In this document: positions 34,872 to 44,736 of the stretch, one piece after another
Layout of the letters: every line of letters begins with the position of its first letter
How positions within the stretch are numbered: position 1 is the first letter of the stretch
From: Kalaharituber pfeilii
Lineage: Eukaryota; Ascomycota; Pezizomycetes; Pezizales; Pezizaceae
Reading direction: 5' to 3'
Assembly: GCA_015179045.1 (NCBI GenBank)
Contig: WHUZ01000001.1
Location: 2,356,001 to 2,420,000, forward strand
Length of the DNA: 64,000 bases
The notes under the pieces: model-generated
What the model was told of the DNA's origin: nothing
The model's input: only the letters and a program-made list of their open reading frames with translations
Database searches by the model: none
Translations under genes and position numbers: made by a program

Positions 34872-36205
34872 ATTTTCTTCCTATAAACCCACTTACATCC
34901 TATTACCCCCCCTTGCTCGGCGGCGGTACGAGTTCCCATGTCTTATCCTTCAACAGCGACTCATATTCCTCATCCATAGCCCTTTTCCATTCCCAGCATT
35001 CGCGACTTTGTATAGCTTCGTGGTAACTTGTAGGTTTATCAGTGCTGGTGGAACTTGAATGGACTCGAAAGGCTAGGATCTGATCATGACGCCAATGAGC
35101 ATCTAACAGACTATTAAGTATTGGTAGTCGCTAAGGATCAAGATCGAGATGGGGGGTTGATGATTCAAGTGCAATACAGCATCTTGAAATTGCTTGCTCA
35201 ACGTATCTTGCAACGTTGGCTGTGGGTACTGTATTGTCTGCAATATGTTCACCACTCATGTCTGTTGTACGAGGATTTTTGAATTTGGACTGAATCGGCT
35301 GTTCAGATGCATGCGAATCCGGTACCGTATTTTCATCAGTAATAGTGTCAGCCATTCGCATATCTTCATCACACGTCGATTGAGTAGAGGTCATATTATC
35401 CTCGTTCTGTATACTCTCACTCTTGCTGTGTCTTTCAAGAGAGTTTCATTGACCTCTTCATTCAATTCTTGTATGCGGTGACTCTCATTGTTTTCAATGA
35501 CTTCACACATATTCACTTCATCAAACACAACGTCTGTTGCCTCTAAAACTTGACGACTTGCGGGTCCCATATTCACCATATCTTCGTAGTGTTATGGACA
35601 TAGCCGAGAAAGACGCACTTAAGGGATTTCGATTCTAACTTCGTTCTCTTCTTTTTCGGCACTAACACATGCACGGTGCAGCCAAATATTCGAAGGTGAT
35701 GAAGCTCTGGTACCTTCCCATACCATGCTTCATAAGGCGTTATCATTTTGTCATGGGTAGCGAGAGCGGATCGAGTAGGTAATCGATTTAGTAGATAAAC
35801 TGCTGTGTTTGCTCCTTCTGCCCAAAATTCCTTTCCGAGATGTGAATCTGAAAGCATACTCATAATCATCTCCTGAATTTGACTCAACACGGGGAAACTC
35901 ACCAGGTCCAGACACATCAAGGATTGACAGATTGAGCTGGTGTAGGTATAGACTGAACTGCTGTTAATTGCCCTGTCATGCTGATAGATACAGGGTGTGA
36001 GGTCAATTTCGATTTTGATATTGTCGCATTTTTATGATGTAAAGTTTACGTTGCTATGACAGGAATAATGCTGTATTCAATACTATCCTCGTTATTTCCA
36101 GGCCTAAACAAAGAAACAAAAGATCGTTTCCCATTACCCCTACATATAACAGACCGCCAATTCCCAACTGTCCGTCGGGGCAACCATTCCTTCGCAACTC
36201 CGGCA
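34872..36205 (-). pseudogene. copia-B relic: integrase C-terminus, hinge and start of reverse transcriptase
   Basis: On the minus strand 35573-35920 reads KEFWAEGANTAVYLLNRLPT, PYEAWYGKVPELHHLRIFGC and KCVFLGY, the copia integrase C-terminal region. 35131-35579 is a Ser/Glu/Asp-rich hinge. 34872-35050 reads AMDEEYESLLKDKTWELVPP and CKWVYRKKI, the start of RT. Frames change several times. The 36000-36200 part looks non-coding. Confidence 0.78.
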
Positions 36206-36213
36206 GTCATGTG

Positions 36214-36560
36214 TTAATGAGGGGCTAGATTAACATCGCTCCAACATATGATCTCGCAAATGTTGTCATCAAATAGAAGTTTGCATTTGGCTTTCATACA
36301 TTTACCAACTGAGACAAAATTGCAGCCTAGATCCGGAACGTACAGTACCCTTTGCAGCTTCATTATACGGTCTCCGCGCATGTGGACATCACCAATTCGA
36401 AAGTAGGAGCGTAGCTCGGGAGGCATGTTGAACCGGTTTAGGATTGAAGCGGAGTTCTGCGAAGCGGTCCTAGTTGACGGCTTCATGAAGGGAGCGGTTG
36501 GCAATGAGGGCCACCCTTCCGGAGGAACCATTTCGTGCATAAGGGTATCCTCCACAGCAG
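36214..36560 (-). pseudogene. chimeric fragment: gypsy-like gag leader joined to copia-B protease region
   Basis: The open frame of 113 codons changes family at about 36393. Its first half (RTASQNSASILNRFNMPPEL) matches the plus-strand sequence at 37163-37260, while the second half (MKLQRVLYVPDLGCNFVSVG) is the copia protease/GAG-pre-integrase region also seen at 37695 and 44880. It is a recombination scar rather than a gene. Confidence 0.6.
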
Positions 36561-36599
36561 TTCGTAGCAGTCGCGATAAGAGTGACTAGTCAAACTGTA

Positions 36600-36940
36600 A
36601 GGGTGGCGCTTTGAATAGAGCTACGAGCTTTCTGGGGAAGGACGGGAGTGGAGATGGTGCAGATGATAATGACAACGTTGAGGATGAGCTTGCACCTGCA
36701 GGCTTCGAAAGGGTGCCAGCAACTGAGACAGATGAATCCATTCAATTGGCATCACCAATTCTATTATTACCAAAGACATGATCACCATCGGCTCCAGCGC
36801 CCAAAAAGACCAGAGGCACAGGTGAAAAGCTTGATGCTTTAGAAGAACTCTACCAAAAGCAATACGGAACCCCCACAATGTGATAATGGATCTCTACCGC
36901 TAGATGAAACATACAATCTCACTTCTGAGAATCTTCCTAC
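36600..36940 (+). pseudogene. unassigned ORF fragment
   Basis: A plus-strand frame reads DNVEDELAPAGFERVPATE and KLDALEELYQKQYGTPTM with one stop between. It looks coding but the family is not recognised. It sits inside the transposon block and is probably transposon-derived. Confidence 0.3.
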
Positions 36941-37160
36941 AATGGCAGCCTGTTGGGAGGCCGAACACTTTCATCCAGCCACAGGCATAGCATCACCGGT
37001 ATGTGGTTGCACATACCTCCTTGAATCCTTTAGGCTTGTAAATACCCTCTTGCACCAGGGGGCCAGTAGGATGGAGGCAACGATCGCGGGTGCTACGAGG
37101 CGGCAGGCATGCAGAAAGAGAGGTGAAGGCAAGGTAGAAGAGAGAACGAATATACGTTGA

Positions 37161-37650
37161 CCAAGTGTCCCGAAGGACGCCGTCAACTAGTACCGCTTCG
37201 CAGAACTCCGCTTCAATCCTAGACCGGTTCAACATGCCCCCCGAGCTGCGCTCCTACTTTCAGGACCTTTAGGGTACAGTGCAACAACTCCATGATACCG
37301 TCGCTGCCCTCCGTTCAGCACCCTCGACCTCTGCCTCAGGCTCGTCCACCACTGACCATGCGCCCAAGACTAAAGCACCAGATATTTTCACAGGGAACCG
37401 CTCGAAACTACACTCCTTTCTCTCCCGGATCTATCTCTATATTGAAGTACACCCCCATGAGTTCCCTACAGAGCGGTCAAAGGTCCTTTATGCTGCATCT
37501 TTCCCCGGCTGACAGAGCGAATTAAGTACCAACTCTCAGACATCAAAGATCCTGCCACTCTATAGGAGACCCTGGAACGCCGATTTAGTGCTCTATCCAA
37601 TAAGGTTCGAGCTGTTCGCATTCATAACGCATACCGGAAACAGAGTCAGT
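37161..37650 (+). pseudogene. Ty3/gypsy-like gag fragment
   Basis: The frames read NSASILDRFNMPPELRSYF, then APDIFTGNRSKLHSFLSRIY and VHPHEFPTERSKVLYAASF, which resembles the capsid-like gag region of fungal gypsy elements (GNRxKLxxFLxQ). Stops at about 37270 and 37511 and a frame change break it. No pol domain follows. Confidence 0.6.
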
Positions 37651-37694
37651 AAATGACTACTTTGGTCGATTAATGGGGTATCAAACAGAATCTA

Positions 37695-37849
37695 GGCTAC
37701 AATCTCTTCTCAGTTGCTAAATGTATGAAAGCCAAATGCAACAAAGGTGCCATTTATCATTTTGATAAATTCCGGCTCTTTTGCTTAATGAGTTGATTCT
37801 CGGAAATGGCGTAATCGGTTTGTGCAAGTTCTGTTTGATACCTCATTAT
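37695..37849 (+). pseudogene. copia-B relic: GAG-pre-integrase fragment, plus-strand copy
   Basis: Reads YNLFSVAKCMKAKCNKGAIY then FDKFRLFCLMS, and is the inverted counterpart of 44737-44890. It belongs to the left repeat arm that also includes 38441-38823. Confidence 0.65.
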
Positions 37850-38440
37850 TGTTACGGCTGAGAGACTTACGCGACCCGCGAAACACTTACCCTGAATACC
37901 AAAGCTGATTGAGCGGACTGATCACCCTTAGGCTTGGAATTCATTTTCGCCCGAATAGGGAAGTGCTAAGGAAGTGTGTGTCGTCGATTAATGGTATGAT
38001 CTCCGGATCACCCATGCACCCTGCATGCACTCGGCTTATATCATAAAGCTAATATGCGCACATGTACTAGTACATATCATTATCTTGCGTCTGTACTATT
38101 GTTGCATGTTTCTGTTACGTTGAACTGTTACCACATGTATTGGCATTGATAAGGAATTGTCATTTGCCTTACTTGGTTGACTAGTCATTTGTATGATGCG
38201 CTCAAGTCTATATAAGCGCTGGTGATAGCATAGGTAGAAGAATCAAGACACTAGCGGTGTTCTAAGTTTCTCTATAAACTCTGAAACCTTACTACGCCCG
38301 TGAACCGCTCCGCTACGCTGCGCGCTCCACGCCGAACAACTGCCCCGCACCGGGCCGAATAAACTGCCTCTCACCGGGCCCGCCGTATATACCCTCTTAG
38401 CCGTAACATCTAGGTAGCCGAGCCCCTCACGCCCGTAACA
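37850..38440 (+). mobile_element. solo LTR, 591 bp, gypsy-like
   Basis: Begins TGTTACGG and ends CCGTAACA (inverted ends) and is flanked by the 5-bp duplication ATTAT at 37845-37849 and 38441-38445. The empty site exists in the inverted arm at about 44725-44745, which reads (minus strand) CTCATTATCCAACCACCC with a single ATTAT. A promoter-like TCTATATAAGCGC lies at 38209. No internal region remains, so it arose by LTR-LTR recombination. Gypsy origin is inferred from size and ends. Confidence 0.9.
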
Positions 38441-38938
38441 ATTATCCAACCACCCGATTCTCATCATCATAGCCCACAGGGCGGCACACGAGTAATGATA
38501 TATATAAAAAAATTATTAAAAAAGAAAAAAAAGAAAAATGGAAAAAAGTTAAAAATAAAAAAATTCCTCTCTAGAGGCCACCTTAAGACTGTCCGGGTCA
38601 GGGAAGGGATGAAACTCGGTCAATTGCTGTTAGCAGAAGCTAACAGAGCTTCCTTATGGGAATCCCATTGGGCTGAATCTTATCTCCTCCTGATCAAACT
38701 ATATACCCTTTTTAAGGATCCTTTCGCAGACATCGCCCACACCGCTATGATAATGGAGCAGCTGTGGGAGGATGCGCAGAATAATACAAGACTGAAGATC
38801 GACAAAGATGAGAAGATTGAAGGCTATGTCAGCTCCCTCTTACTCTGTTTAAATTCGAAGTGGACACTAACGGACCTTCGGTATCTGGCTGCAGCTTCGA
38901 TCAATCCAATCACGGACACGGTCCCATCTTCTTCATGA
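38441..38938 (+). repeat. left inverted repeat arm with a decayed ORF
   Basis: 38441-38823 is nearly identical to the reverse complement of 44353-44736. It starts ATTATCCAACCACCC, passes CATAGCCCACAGGGCGGCAC and an A-rich tract, then an ORF from 38609 reading MKLGQLLLAEANRASLWESH and TLFKDPFADIAHTAMIMEQL, unrecognised. The ORF runs on beyond the repeat to a TGA at 38936. Two copies of the same frame suggest it once was a transposon protein. Confidence 0.75.
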
Positions 38939-39119
38939 AATAAAAAGAAGATATCGACATCCTATATGGCTTCGCGAACAGCCTTCAACGTATTACGCGG
39001 TCATGTACGGTAGCTCATGGATGCCGACAGATTCACCTGCCCAGAAAAAGAGCGTCAGGTAGCAGCCAGTCTCTGTCTCTAGAGTGATGTTGAGAGTCTG
39101 ACAATGAATAGGACTGCTT

Positions 39120-39371
39120 ATACAGGTTTAGCACTCCTGAGATCGTGACGATCATTTATGATAAATATTTTTCGCGGGTCCGAGGATGTTGGGGAACATA
39201 GAGCCGGAATTTATTAAAATCATAAATGGTACCTTTATTGCTCTTGTCTGTGCCTGCATTTACCATCTGCTAGACGCCTGGGTGAAGGGTGAGTTCAATG
39301 AACCACCCGATTTCAATGTGGTGGTCAGGATATTATTGCCGCATATACGATCAATGGAGGCACTTCAATAG
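39120..39371 (+). pseudogene. fragment resembling a fungal DUF6532 protein
   Basis: Frames across this stretch read IYDKYFSR then FIALVCACIYHLLDAWVKGE, recalling the end of DUF6532 proteins (aliphatic helix followed by a D/E-W-x-x-G segment). Part of it (39195-39237) is also an inverted match to copia-B sequence at 37733-37780, so the fragment is chimeric. Low certainty. Confidence 0.3.
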
Positions 39372-39553
39372 AAGACGACGATGGGGACGATAGGGACGAC
39401 AACAGGGACGATAGGGACGACGACGGGGACGATAGGGACGATGACGGGGATGATAAGGATGACGCCGCGGATGATAAGTAGGACGACGGGGACGATAAGG
39501 ACAATGACGGAGAGGATGAGGATGAGGGAGGCCAGGAGGATGAGGAGGAGATA
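39372..39553 (+). repeat. acidic-coding minisatellite (GAC/GGGACGATA-type units)
   Basis: Degenerate tandem units such as GGGACGATAGGGACGACGAC repeat up to the copia insertion site. In one frame they encode almost only Asp, Gly, Arg and Glu. It may be the expanded tail of the preceding fragment. Confidence 0.7.
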
Positions 39554-39558
39554 GATTC

Positions 39559-39711
39559 TGTCAAAACGGACAGTCTGATCCCGCCTTCCTCCGTGCCTCC
39601 ACTCCATTGCTGCCTCCGTTTGCACCATTATCTTTCCTCTATAGCGCTTGCCCCGCTATCCTTATTCTTCCGCTACGCATCGTATTTACCCTTTCGTGGG
39701 TCACGTTGTTA
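39559..39711 (+). repeat. 5' LTR of the copia element
   Basis: 153 bp, TGTCAAAACGG...GTTGTTA, preceded by GATTC. It ends in TA rather than the usual CA. It must contain the element's promoter, but no clear TATA box stands out other than TCTATAGCG. Confidence 0.93.
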
Positions 39712-39725
39712 GGTTATGAGCCCGG
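39712..39725 (+). promoter_or_regulatory. primer binding site, half-tRNA-iMet type
   Basis: GGTTATGAGCCCGG directly abuts the 5' LTR. Its complement, CCGGGCTCATAACC, is the anticodon stem-loop of a fungal initiator methionine tRNA (CAT anticodon), not the tRNA 3' end. Drosophila copia and yeast Ty5 are known to prime from such an internal iMet fragment. Confidence 0.8.
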
Positions 39726-39779
39726 TCTCATAATCTTTTCCAAAGATAATTCACCAGCGACACCGTCTTCCTTACAACC

Positions 39780-40613
39780 ATGGGTGACAGAAGTTCAGAT
39801 TCTTCGAGCTCAGGCTCCTCCTCCTCCGCTCCCAAGCAGGAGTTCTCACTAAAGGATATCCCTCTTAAGATGTCAGTGAACATCAAGCCTCTCGCCGATC
39901 AACAAGACTACACCACATGGGCTGCCACTGTGCTTATGTACATGGAACTTGCTCAAGTCAAAGGCATCCTTGAAGGTACTGACGTTAAACCTACCGATCC
40001 AACTAAGCTTGCTTCTTGGAAAGAAAAGGACCTTACCGCTCGTGTCGCTCTCACATCCTATACGGATCCTTCTCTTCATCATCTCATTACACCAAAGGAA
40101 AACGCAGCCGCAGCATGGAAAGCACTTCAGGAGAAATTTCAGTTAAGGAACGAGTTCACGCTTTTTTACCTCATCTACGAAATATTCAGCATTCGGATGG
40201 ACGAAAATACGTCTCTTTCAGACTTCATCGCTAAATACGAATCTCTTTATGCTCAAGTCTTGACAAGAACTCGTGACGCCACCGACGATCATGGGAAAGC
40301 TCTCTTCAAGTACTTCGACCTGGACAATACCAAAAGCATTCATCTTCTCATCGCTCTTCCTTCCTCCTACAACAACAAAAAGGACACCCTGGTTACCGTC
40401 AAGCCTCTTCCCAATTACAGCGAAATTTGTACTCGGTTGCGCGCTGGGGAATCTGCCAACTCTAATACCTCTAAGGCCTTCTCCACTCAGACTCACCCGA
40501 ACAAAAAGCAAAAAGGCAACGGAAAGAAACCAAACCCCCGAAAGAAGGAAAGACTGCGCCTCCTAAGGCCGGCGAATGCTCATACTGCAAAAAATATGAC
40601 CCCGCTAACATGA
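39780..40613 (+). CDS. copia gag (capsid) ORF
   Basis: 277 codons in the Gag frame, ATG in good context (ACCATGG). The UBN2/copia gag region reads LADQQDYTTWAATVLMYMEL, then KLASWKEKDLTARVALTSYT, WKALQEKFQLRNEFTLFYL and FIAKYESLYAQVL. The true C-terminus is probably reached by a -1 shift at A-AAC-CCC (40532-40538). In the pol frame the protein then continues into the zinc knuckle ECSYCKKYDPANMKGHVHGN followed by Cys, whereas the unshifted frame ends in an Arg/Leu-rich tail. Its stop overlaps the first ATG of the pol frame (ATGA, 40610-40613). Confidence 0.88.
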   Translation: MGDRSSDSSSSGSSSSAPKQEFSLKDIPLKMSVNIKPLADQQDYTTWAATVLMYMELAQVKGILEGTDVKPTDPTKLASWKEKDLTARVALTSYTDPSLHHLITPKENAAAAWKALQEKFQLRNEFTLFYLIYEIFSIRMDENTSLSDFIAKYESLYAQVLTRTRDATDDHGKALFKYFDLDNTKSIHLLIALPSSYNNKKDTLVTVKPLPNYSEICTRLRAGESANSNTSKAFSTQTHPNKKQKGNGKKPNPRKKERLRLLRPANAHTAKNMTPLT

Positions 40614-43600
40614 AAGGCCATGTCCATGGTAATTGTTCCAAGTTGAAGGCTGACCAAGCAGCAAAGAAGAATCAAAACACTCCATCATCATCCACCGCAT
40701 CCAATGCTGTTGTCCAACGTGGACACGTTACAATAGCATCTGAGGTCTCGGTATGCATGATTTCCAGAGAAAGCACCTTTAGACAATCACTAACACTCCT
40801 TCCAGGACTCGTGGTAGCTCACAAGGCTGCTGCTCACAAAACATACGAGGTATGGGCTTTGGACACTGCATGCTCTTCTCACATCACCGCTGACTACTCA
40901 CAATTAATTGATCCAGTCCGCTGTCATCAATTTGTGGAAGTTGGTGGAGGGGCTGATCTACTTGCTACCTACCGTGGCAGTATCTCTCTTGATGTTGAAG
41001 TGAATAATGAGTGTAGGACCATCTCTTTTTCTAATGTTTTGTATGTGCCTGTTTGGAATACCGTGAATCTCTTGTCTTGGAGGAAAATTGCTGTTCTTGG
41101 AAATTATTTTTATGGAGATGAATCTCGAATGGATGTTTTTTCTAAGAAGAATAATTCTTTGCGTTTGTCTGCTATTTGGTCTGAAGAAACTATGATATAT
41201 GAGGTTCGCGCATTGACTAAACAGAGCAAGGCTTACTCTACCTCAGTGCAATTCTGGCATGAAGCATTAGGTCACTCATCACCCACCTTCTGGCGAAATG
41301 CAGAATCCATATACACTGATGGTAAAGTATTACCAAAAGCTCCTTCTACGTTTATCTGTGAGAAATGCGCCCAGTTTAACATGAAGCGTTTTACACCACT
41401 GCCAGTTAGTGACCGATCGAATCAACTCTTCGATTTGATCCACACCGATCTCTCCGGTCCAATGAGTACACCATCACTGGGGAAGAAATGTTTTTACTAC
41501 ATCTCTTTTATTGATGACTTCTCTAGATATGCTGAAATACGCTTTCTACGTCTCAAGTCTGAAGCAGTCTCCGCTCTTCAAGCACTTTGCGAACAAGTCT
41601 TCAACCAAACTGGCCGATATCCACGAACTATACGGTCCGACCAAGGTGGCGAATTTGTCAATAAGGAAATGGAGTCTTATTGCCAATCCAAAGGCATAAA
41701 ACACCAGACAACCGCTGCCTACTCCCCAGAGTCTAATGGGATTGCGGAACGATTCAATCTCACATTAGCCAACATGGTACGACCCGCACTATCAGATAAT
41801 CCTCCAAGCCTATGGGCAGAAGTCTTTAATTGGGCCTGCTATATCAAAAATCGGCTTCCTCATTCGGCGCATGGGAAATCGCCATTTGAATTAATGTTAA
41901 ATAAGAAACCAATTATCTCCCATTTCCGCCCTTTTTTCTGTCGCGTCTACGTTCACATTCCAGAGGAGAAGCGACCTGCAGGATCAAAACTAGATGCACG
42001 AAGCTGGGAAGGAAAATTGGTTGGATACTCGGACTCCCCCCTCATGTTCCGAGTGTATAATCCTACAAGAACAACCGTGGAGATTGTGCGCTATGTCAAG
42101 TTTCCTCCAATATCGTATACCTACACTGACATTCACAACGCACCTACCACTATACTATCCACAACGTCCGAGCATAGCGAAACCCAAGAAGTTACCGAGG
42201 TTCCCGAATCATCATCATCCTCCCTTACTAATACCGCAACTCAAGAACAGTCAAGCACTCAACAACCTTCCTCTTCCTCAACTCCACATGATGAGATTCC
42301 AGAGATGGATATCGAACATTCGGAGCATGAATCTTATGATGAAGAAGATAAAGATGAAGCTGTTACCTCCGACCCTACCACTCCACCTCGTCGCACTGGT
42401 ATGCTTACCCCCATGGCTCCTACGACAAATAGAAAGGGATTTAATCAGCCTCCTTCTAGTCGCCCAGTATCTCAATTCAACCCTTTTCAGATAATACCTG
42501 GAAAGAGAGAGAGAAAAGCACCTGAACGGTTTGATCCCTCCTCTTATGGTCCTGGTGGTTCATACAAGGGAAAAGAAAAGTCGTATGTATCTATTGAACC
42601 TACAACTTATACCGAAGCGATGAATTCGTCTGACATGGACAAGTGGTCACAAGCAATAGCTGAGGAGTATAGTTCAATTGTTGATGCTGGTACCTGGACG
42701 GTACATAACAAGTTTGAGTTGCCCTCTTCTCGAAAACCTATTAACTCTCACTGGGTCTTCAAAATAAAACGCAATGCTGACGGGACTGTTGAACGCTACA
42801 AAGCTCGATTAGTAGTTAAAGGCTATGCACAAATTTCCGGAATTGATTATGACGAAACGTTCGCTCCAGTTACGCGATACGACTCCTTACGCTTAATCAT
42901 TGCTATAGCCGCTCAATCGAACCTCCTTTTGAAGCAATTGGATATTAAATCAGCATTCTTGTATGGCGATCTCGACGAAGAAATATGGATGAATCCTCCG
43001 CCTGGGATTGGTCTTGATGGGAAAATTCTTCGACTTCGAAAAGCCTTATATGGCTTAAAGCAAGCACCCCTTCAATGGTTCTCAAAGCTGTCCGACGTGC
43101 TTGCTGAAATAGGGTATAAATCAACGATGTTCGATCCAGGTGTCTTCATAACTGCTGATAGCAAGTCATTTCTTGTTGTTTATGTTGACGACATGACTAT
43201 TGTGGGACTGCAAGCAGATTTAGATCGCTTAACTGCGCATCTACAATCACACTTTCAGGTTGCTGTAAAAGGCAATCTCCAATAGTTATTAGGAATCGAC
43301 ATCAAACAAACAGAGAGAGCAATCGAACTCTCACAGGAATCCTACATCAACGATATACTTGAACGTTTCGGTATGTTTCAATGTCGCCATGTTTCAACCC
43401 CCATCGACCCGAAAAACAAGCTCCGCAGAGCTTCTCCGGATGACGAACCTTATCAACAGCAACTCTACCAGCAAATGATCGGTTCTCTGATGTATCTTGT
43501 TACCTGTACTCGACCTGACTTGGCTCAATCTGTTTCCTTTCTCTCTCAATTCTCTTCTCGTCCCCTCCAATGTCATCATACTGCTGCTAAACGAGTTTCT

Positions 43601-44116
43601 CGCTATGTTTCTGCTACACGCAACTATTCTCTCATATATCCAAAAGGTTCTTCTACTCTTGTTTTACATGGTTTTAGTGATTCTGATTATGCTGCATGCT
43701 TGGATACTCGTCGTTCTCGTTCTGGATATGTTTTCATGTTGAACAATTGCACTATTTCCTGGTGGTCGAAGCTTCAGACTACTGTTGCTCTCTCGACCTG
43801 CGAGGCAGAATATGTTGCTTTGTCTCATACAACTCGACAAGCGATCTGGTACATGAATAGTTTCAAGGAGTTTAATCGACACCTTGATATCAAACTTCAT
43901 TGCGACAGTACCTCTGGCATTGATCTTGCACAGCATCCGAAGTTTGCTTTCCAATCAAAGCACATCGACATTCACTACCATTATTCCAGAGAAAAGTTTG
44001 CGGAAAAACTCTTTACCCTGGATTACGTCTCTACCAACGAAAATCCGGCAGACCTGTTGACTAAAGGACTGAAGGCTACTGACCATCACATTCATTACAA
44101 TCGAATACGGAATTGA
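40610..44116 (+). pseudogene. copia pol: protease, integrase, RT, RNase H; one in-frame amber codon
   Basis: One frame from 40610 to 44116, broken only by TAG at 43283-43285. Protease: WALDTACSSHITADYSQ. Integrase: zinc-binding FWHEALGHSS and CEKCAQFN, catalytic HTDLSGPM, RSDQGGEFV and ESNGIAERFN (D, D, E). RT: SHWVFKIKRNADGTVERYKA, KQLDIKSAFLYGDLDEEIWM, LYGLKQAPLQWF and YVDDMTIVG with the catalytic aspartates. After the stop: RPDLAQSVSFLSQF, then RNase H GFSDSDYAACLDTRRSRSGY, STCEAEYVALS, KLHCDSTSG and KHIDIHYHYSREK. Frame use before 40610 implies that pol is normally made as a fusion from gag by frameshifting. Every catalytic motif is intact. Confidence 0.95.
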
Positions 44117-44129
44117 GTCTGAGAGAGAG

Positions 44130-44282
44130 TGTCAAAACGGACAGTCTGATCCCGCCTTCCTCCGTGCCTCCACTCCATTGCTGCCTCCATTTGCACCATT
44201 ATCTTTCCTCTATAGCGCTTGCCCCGCTATCCTTATTCTTCCGCTACGCATCGTATTTACCCTTTCGTGGGTCACGTTGTTA
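44130..44282 (+). repeat. 3' LTR of the copia element
   Basis: Same 153 bp as 39559-39711 apart from one base (44189 A for G). Followed by the second copy of GATTC (44283-44287). Confidence 0.93.
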
Positions 44283-44736
44283 GATTCAGCCCAATGGAAT
44301 TCCCATAAGGAAGCTCTGTTAGCTTACGCTAACGGCAATTGACCGAGTTTCATCCCTTCAATCTTCTCATCTTTGTCGATCTTCAGTCTTGTATTATTCT
44401 GCACATCCTCCCACAGCTGCTCCATTATCATAGCGGTGTGGGCGATGTCTGCGAAAGGATCCTTAAAAAGGGTATATAGTTTGATCAGGAGGAGATAAGA
44501 TTCAGCCCAATGGGATTCCCATAAGGAAGCTCTGTTAGCTTCTGCTAACAGCAATTGACCGAGTTTCATCCCTTCCCGGACCCGGACAGTCTTAAGGTGG
44601 CCTCTAGAGAGGAATTTTTTTTTATTTCTAACTTTTTTATTTATCTATTTATTTTATTTTATTTTATTTTTTAAATATTTATCATTACTCGTGTGCCGCC
44701 CTGTGGGCTATGATGAGTATTGGGTGGTTGGATAAT
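44283..44736 (-). repeat. right inverted repeat arm, with internal partial duplication
   Basis: On the minus strand 44736-44353 repeats the left arm (38441-38823), including the same ORF MKLGQLLLAEANRASLWESH. A second partial copy of the block GATGAAACTCGGTCAATTGC ... GGGCTGAATC lies at 44283-44357, immediately next to the copia 3' LTR, so the copia element inserted into a tandemly duplicated piece of this arm. Confidence 0.75.

Larger units (their letters stand above)
39559..44282 (+). mobile_element. Ty1/copia LTR retrotransposon, 4724 bp, nearly intact
   Basis: Two 153-bp LTRs (39559-39711 and 44130-44282) differ at one base that I can find (39618 G versus 44189 A). The 5-bp target duplication GATTC lies at 39554-39558 and 44283-44287. 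A primer site follows the 5' LTR (39712) and a purine tract GAGAGAGAG (44121-44129) precedes the 3' LTR. Gag and pol are in the expected order PR-IN-RT-RNaseH. Defects are an in-frame TAG at 43283 and a -1 frame relation between gag and pol that may be natural. The almost identical LTRs mean a recent insertion. Confidence 0.95.

Noticed and set aside
39780..44116. A novel host gene cluster in 39.8-44.1 kb
   Set aside because: All ORFs are explained by gag and pol of one LTR element with a target duplication.
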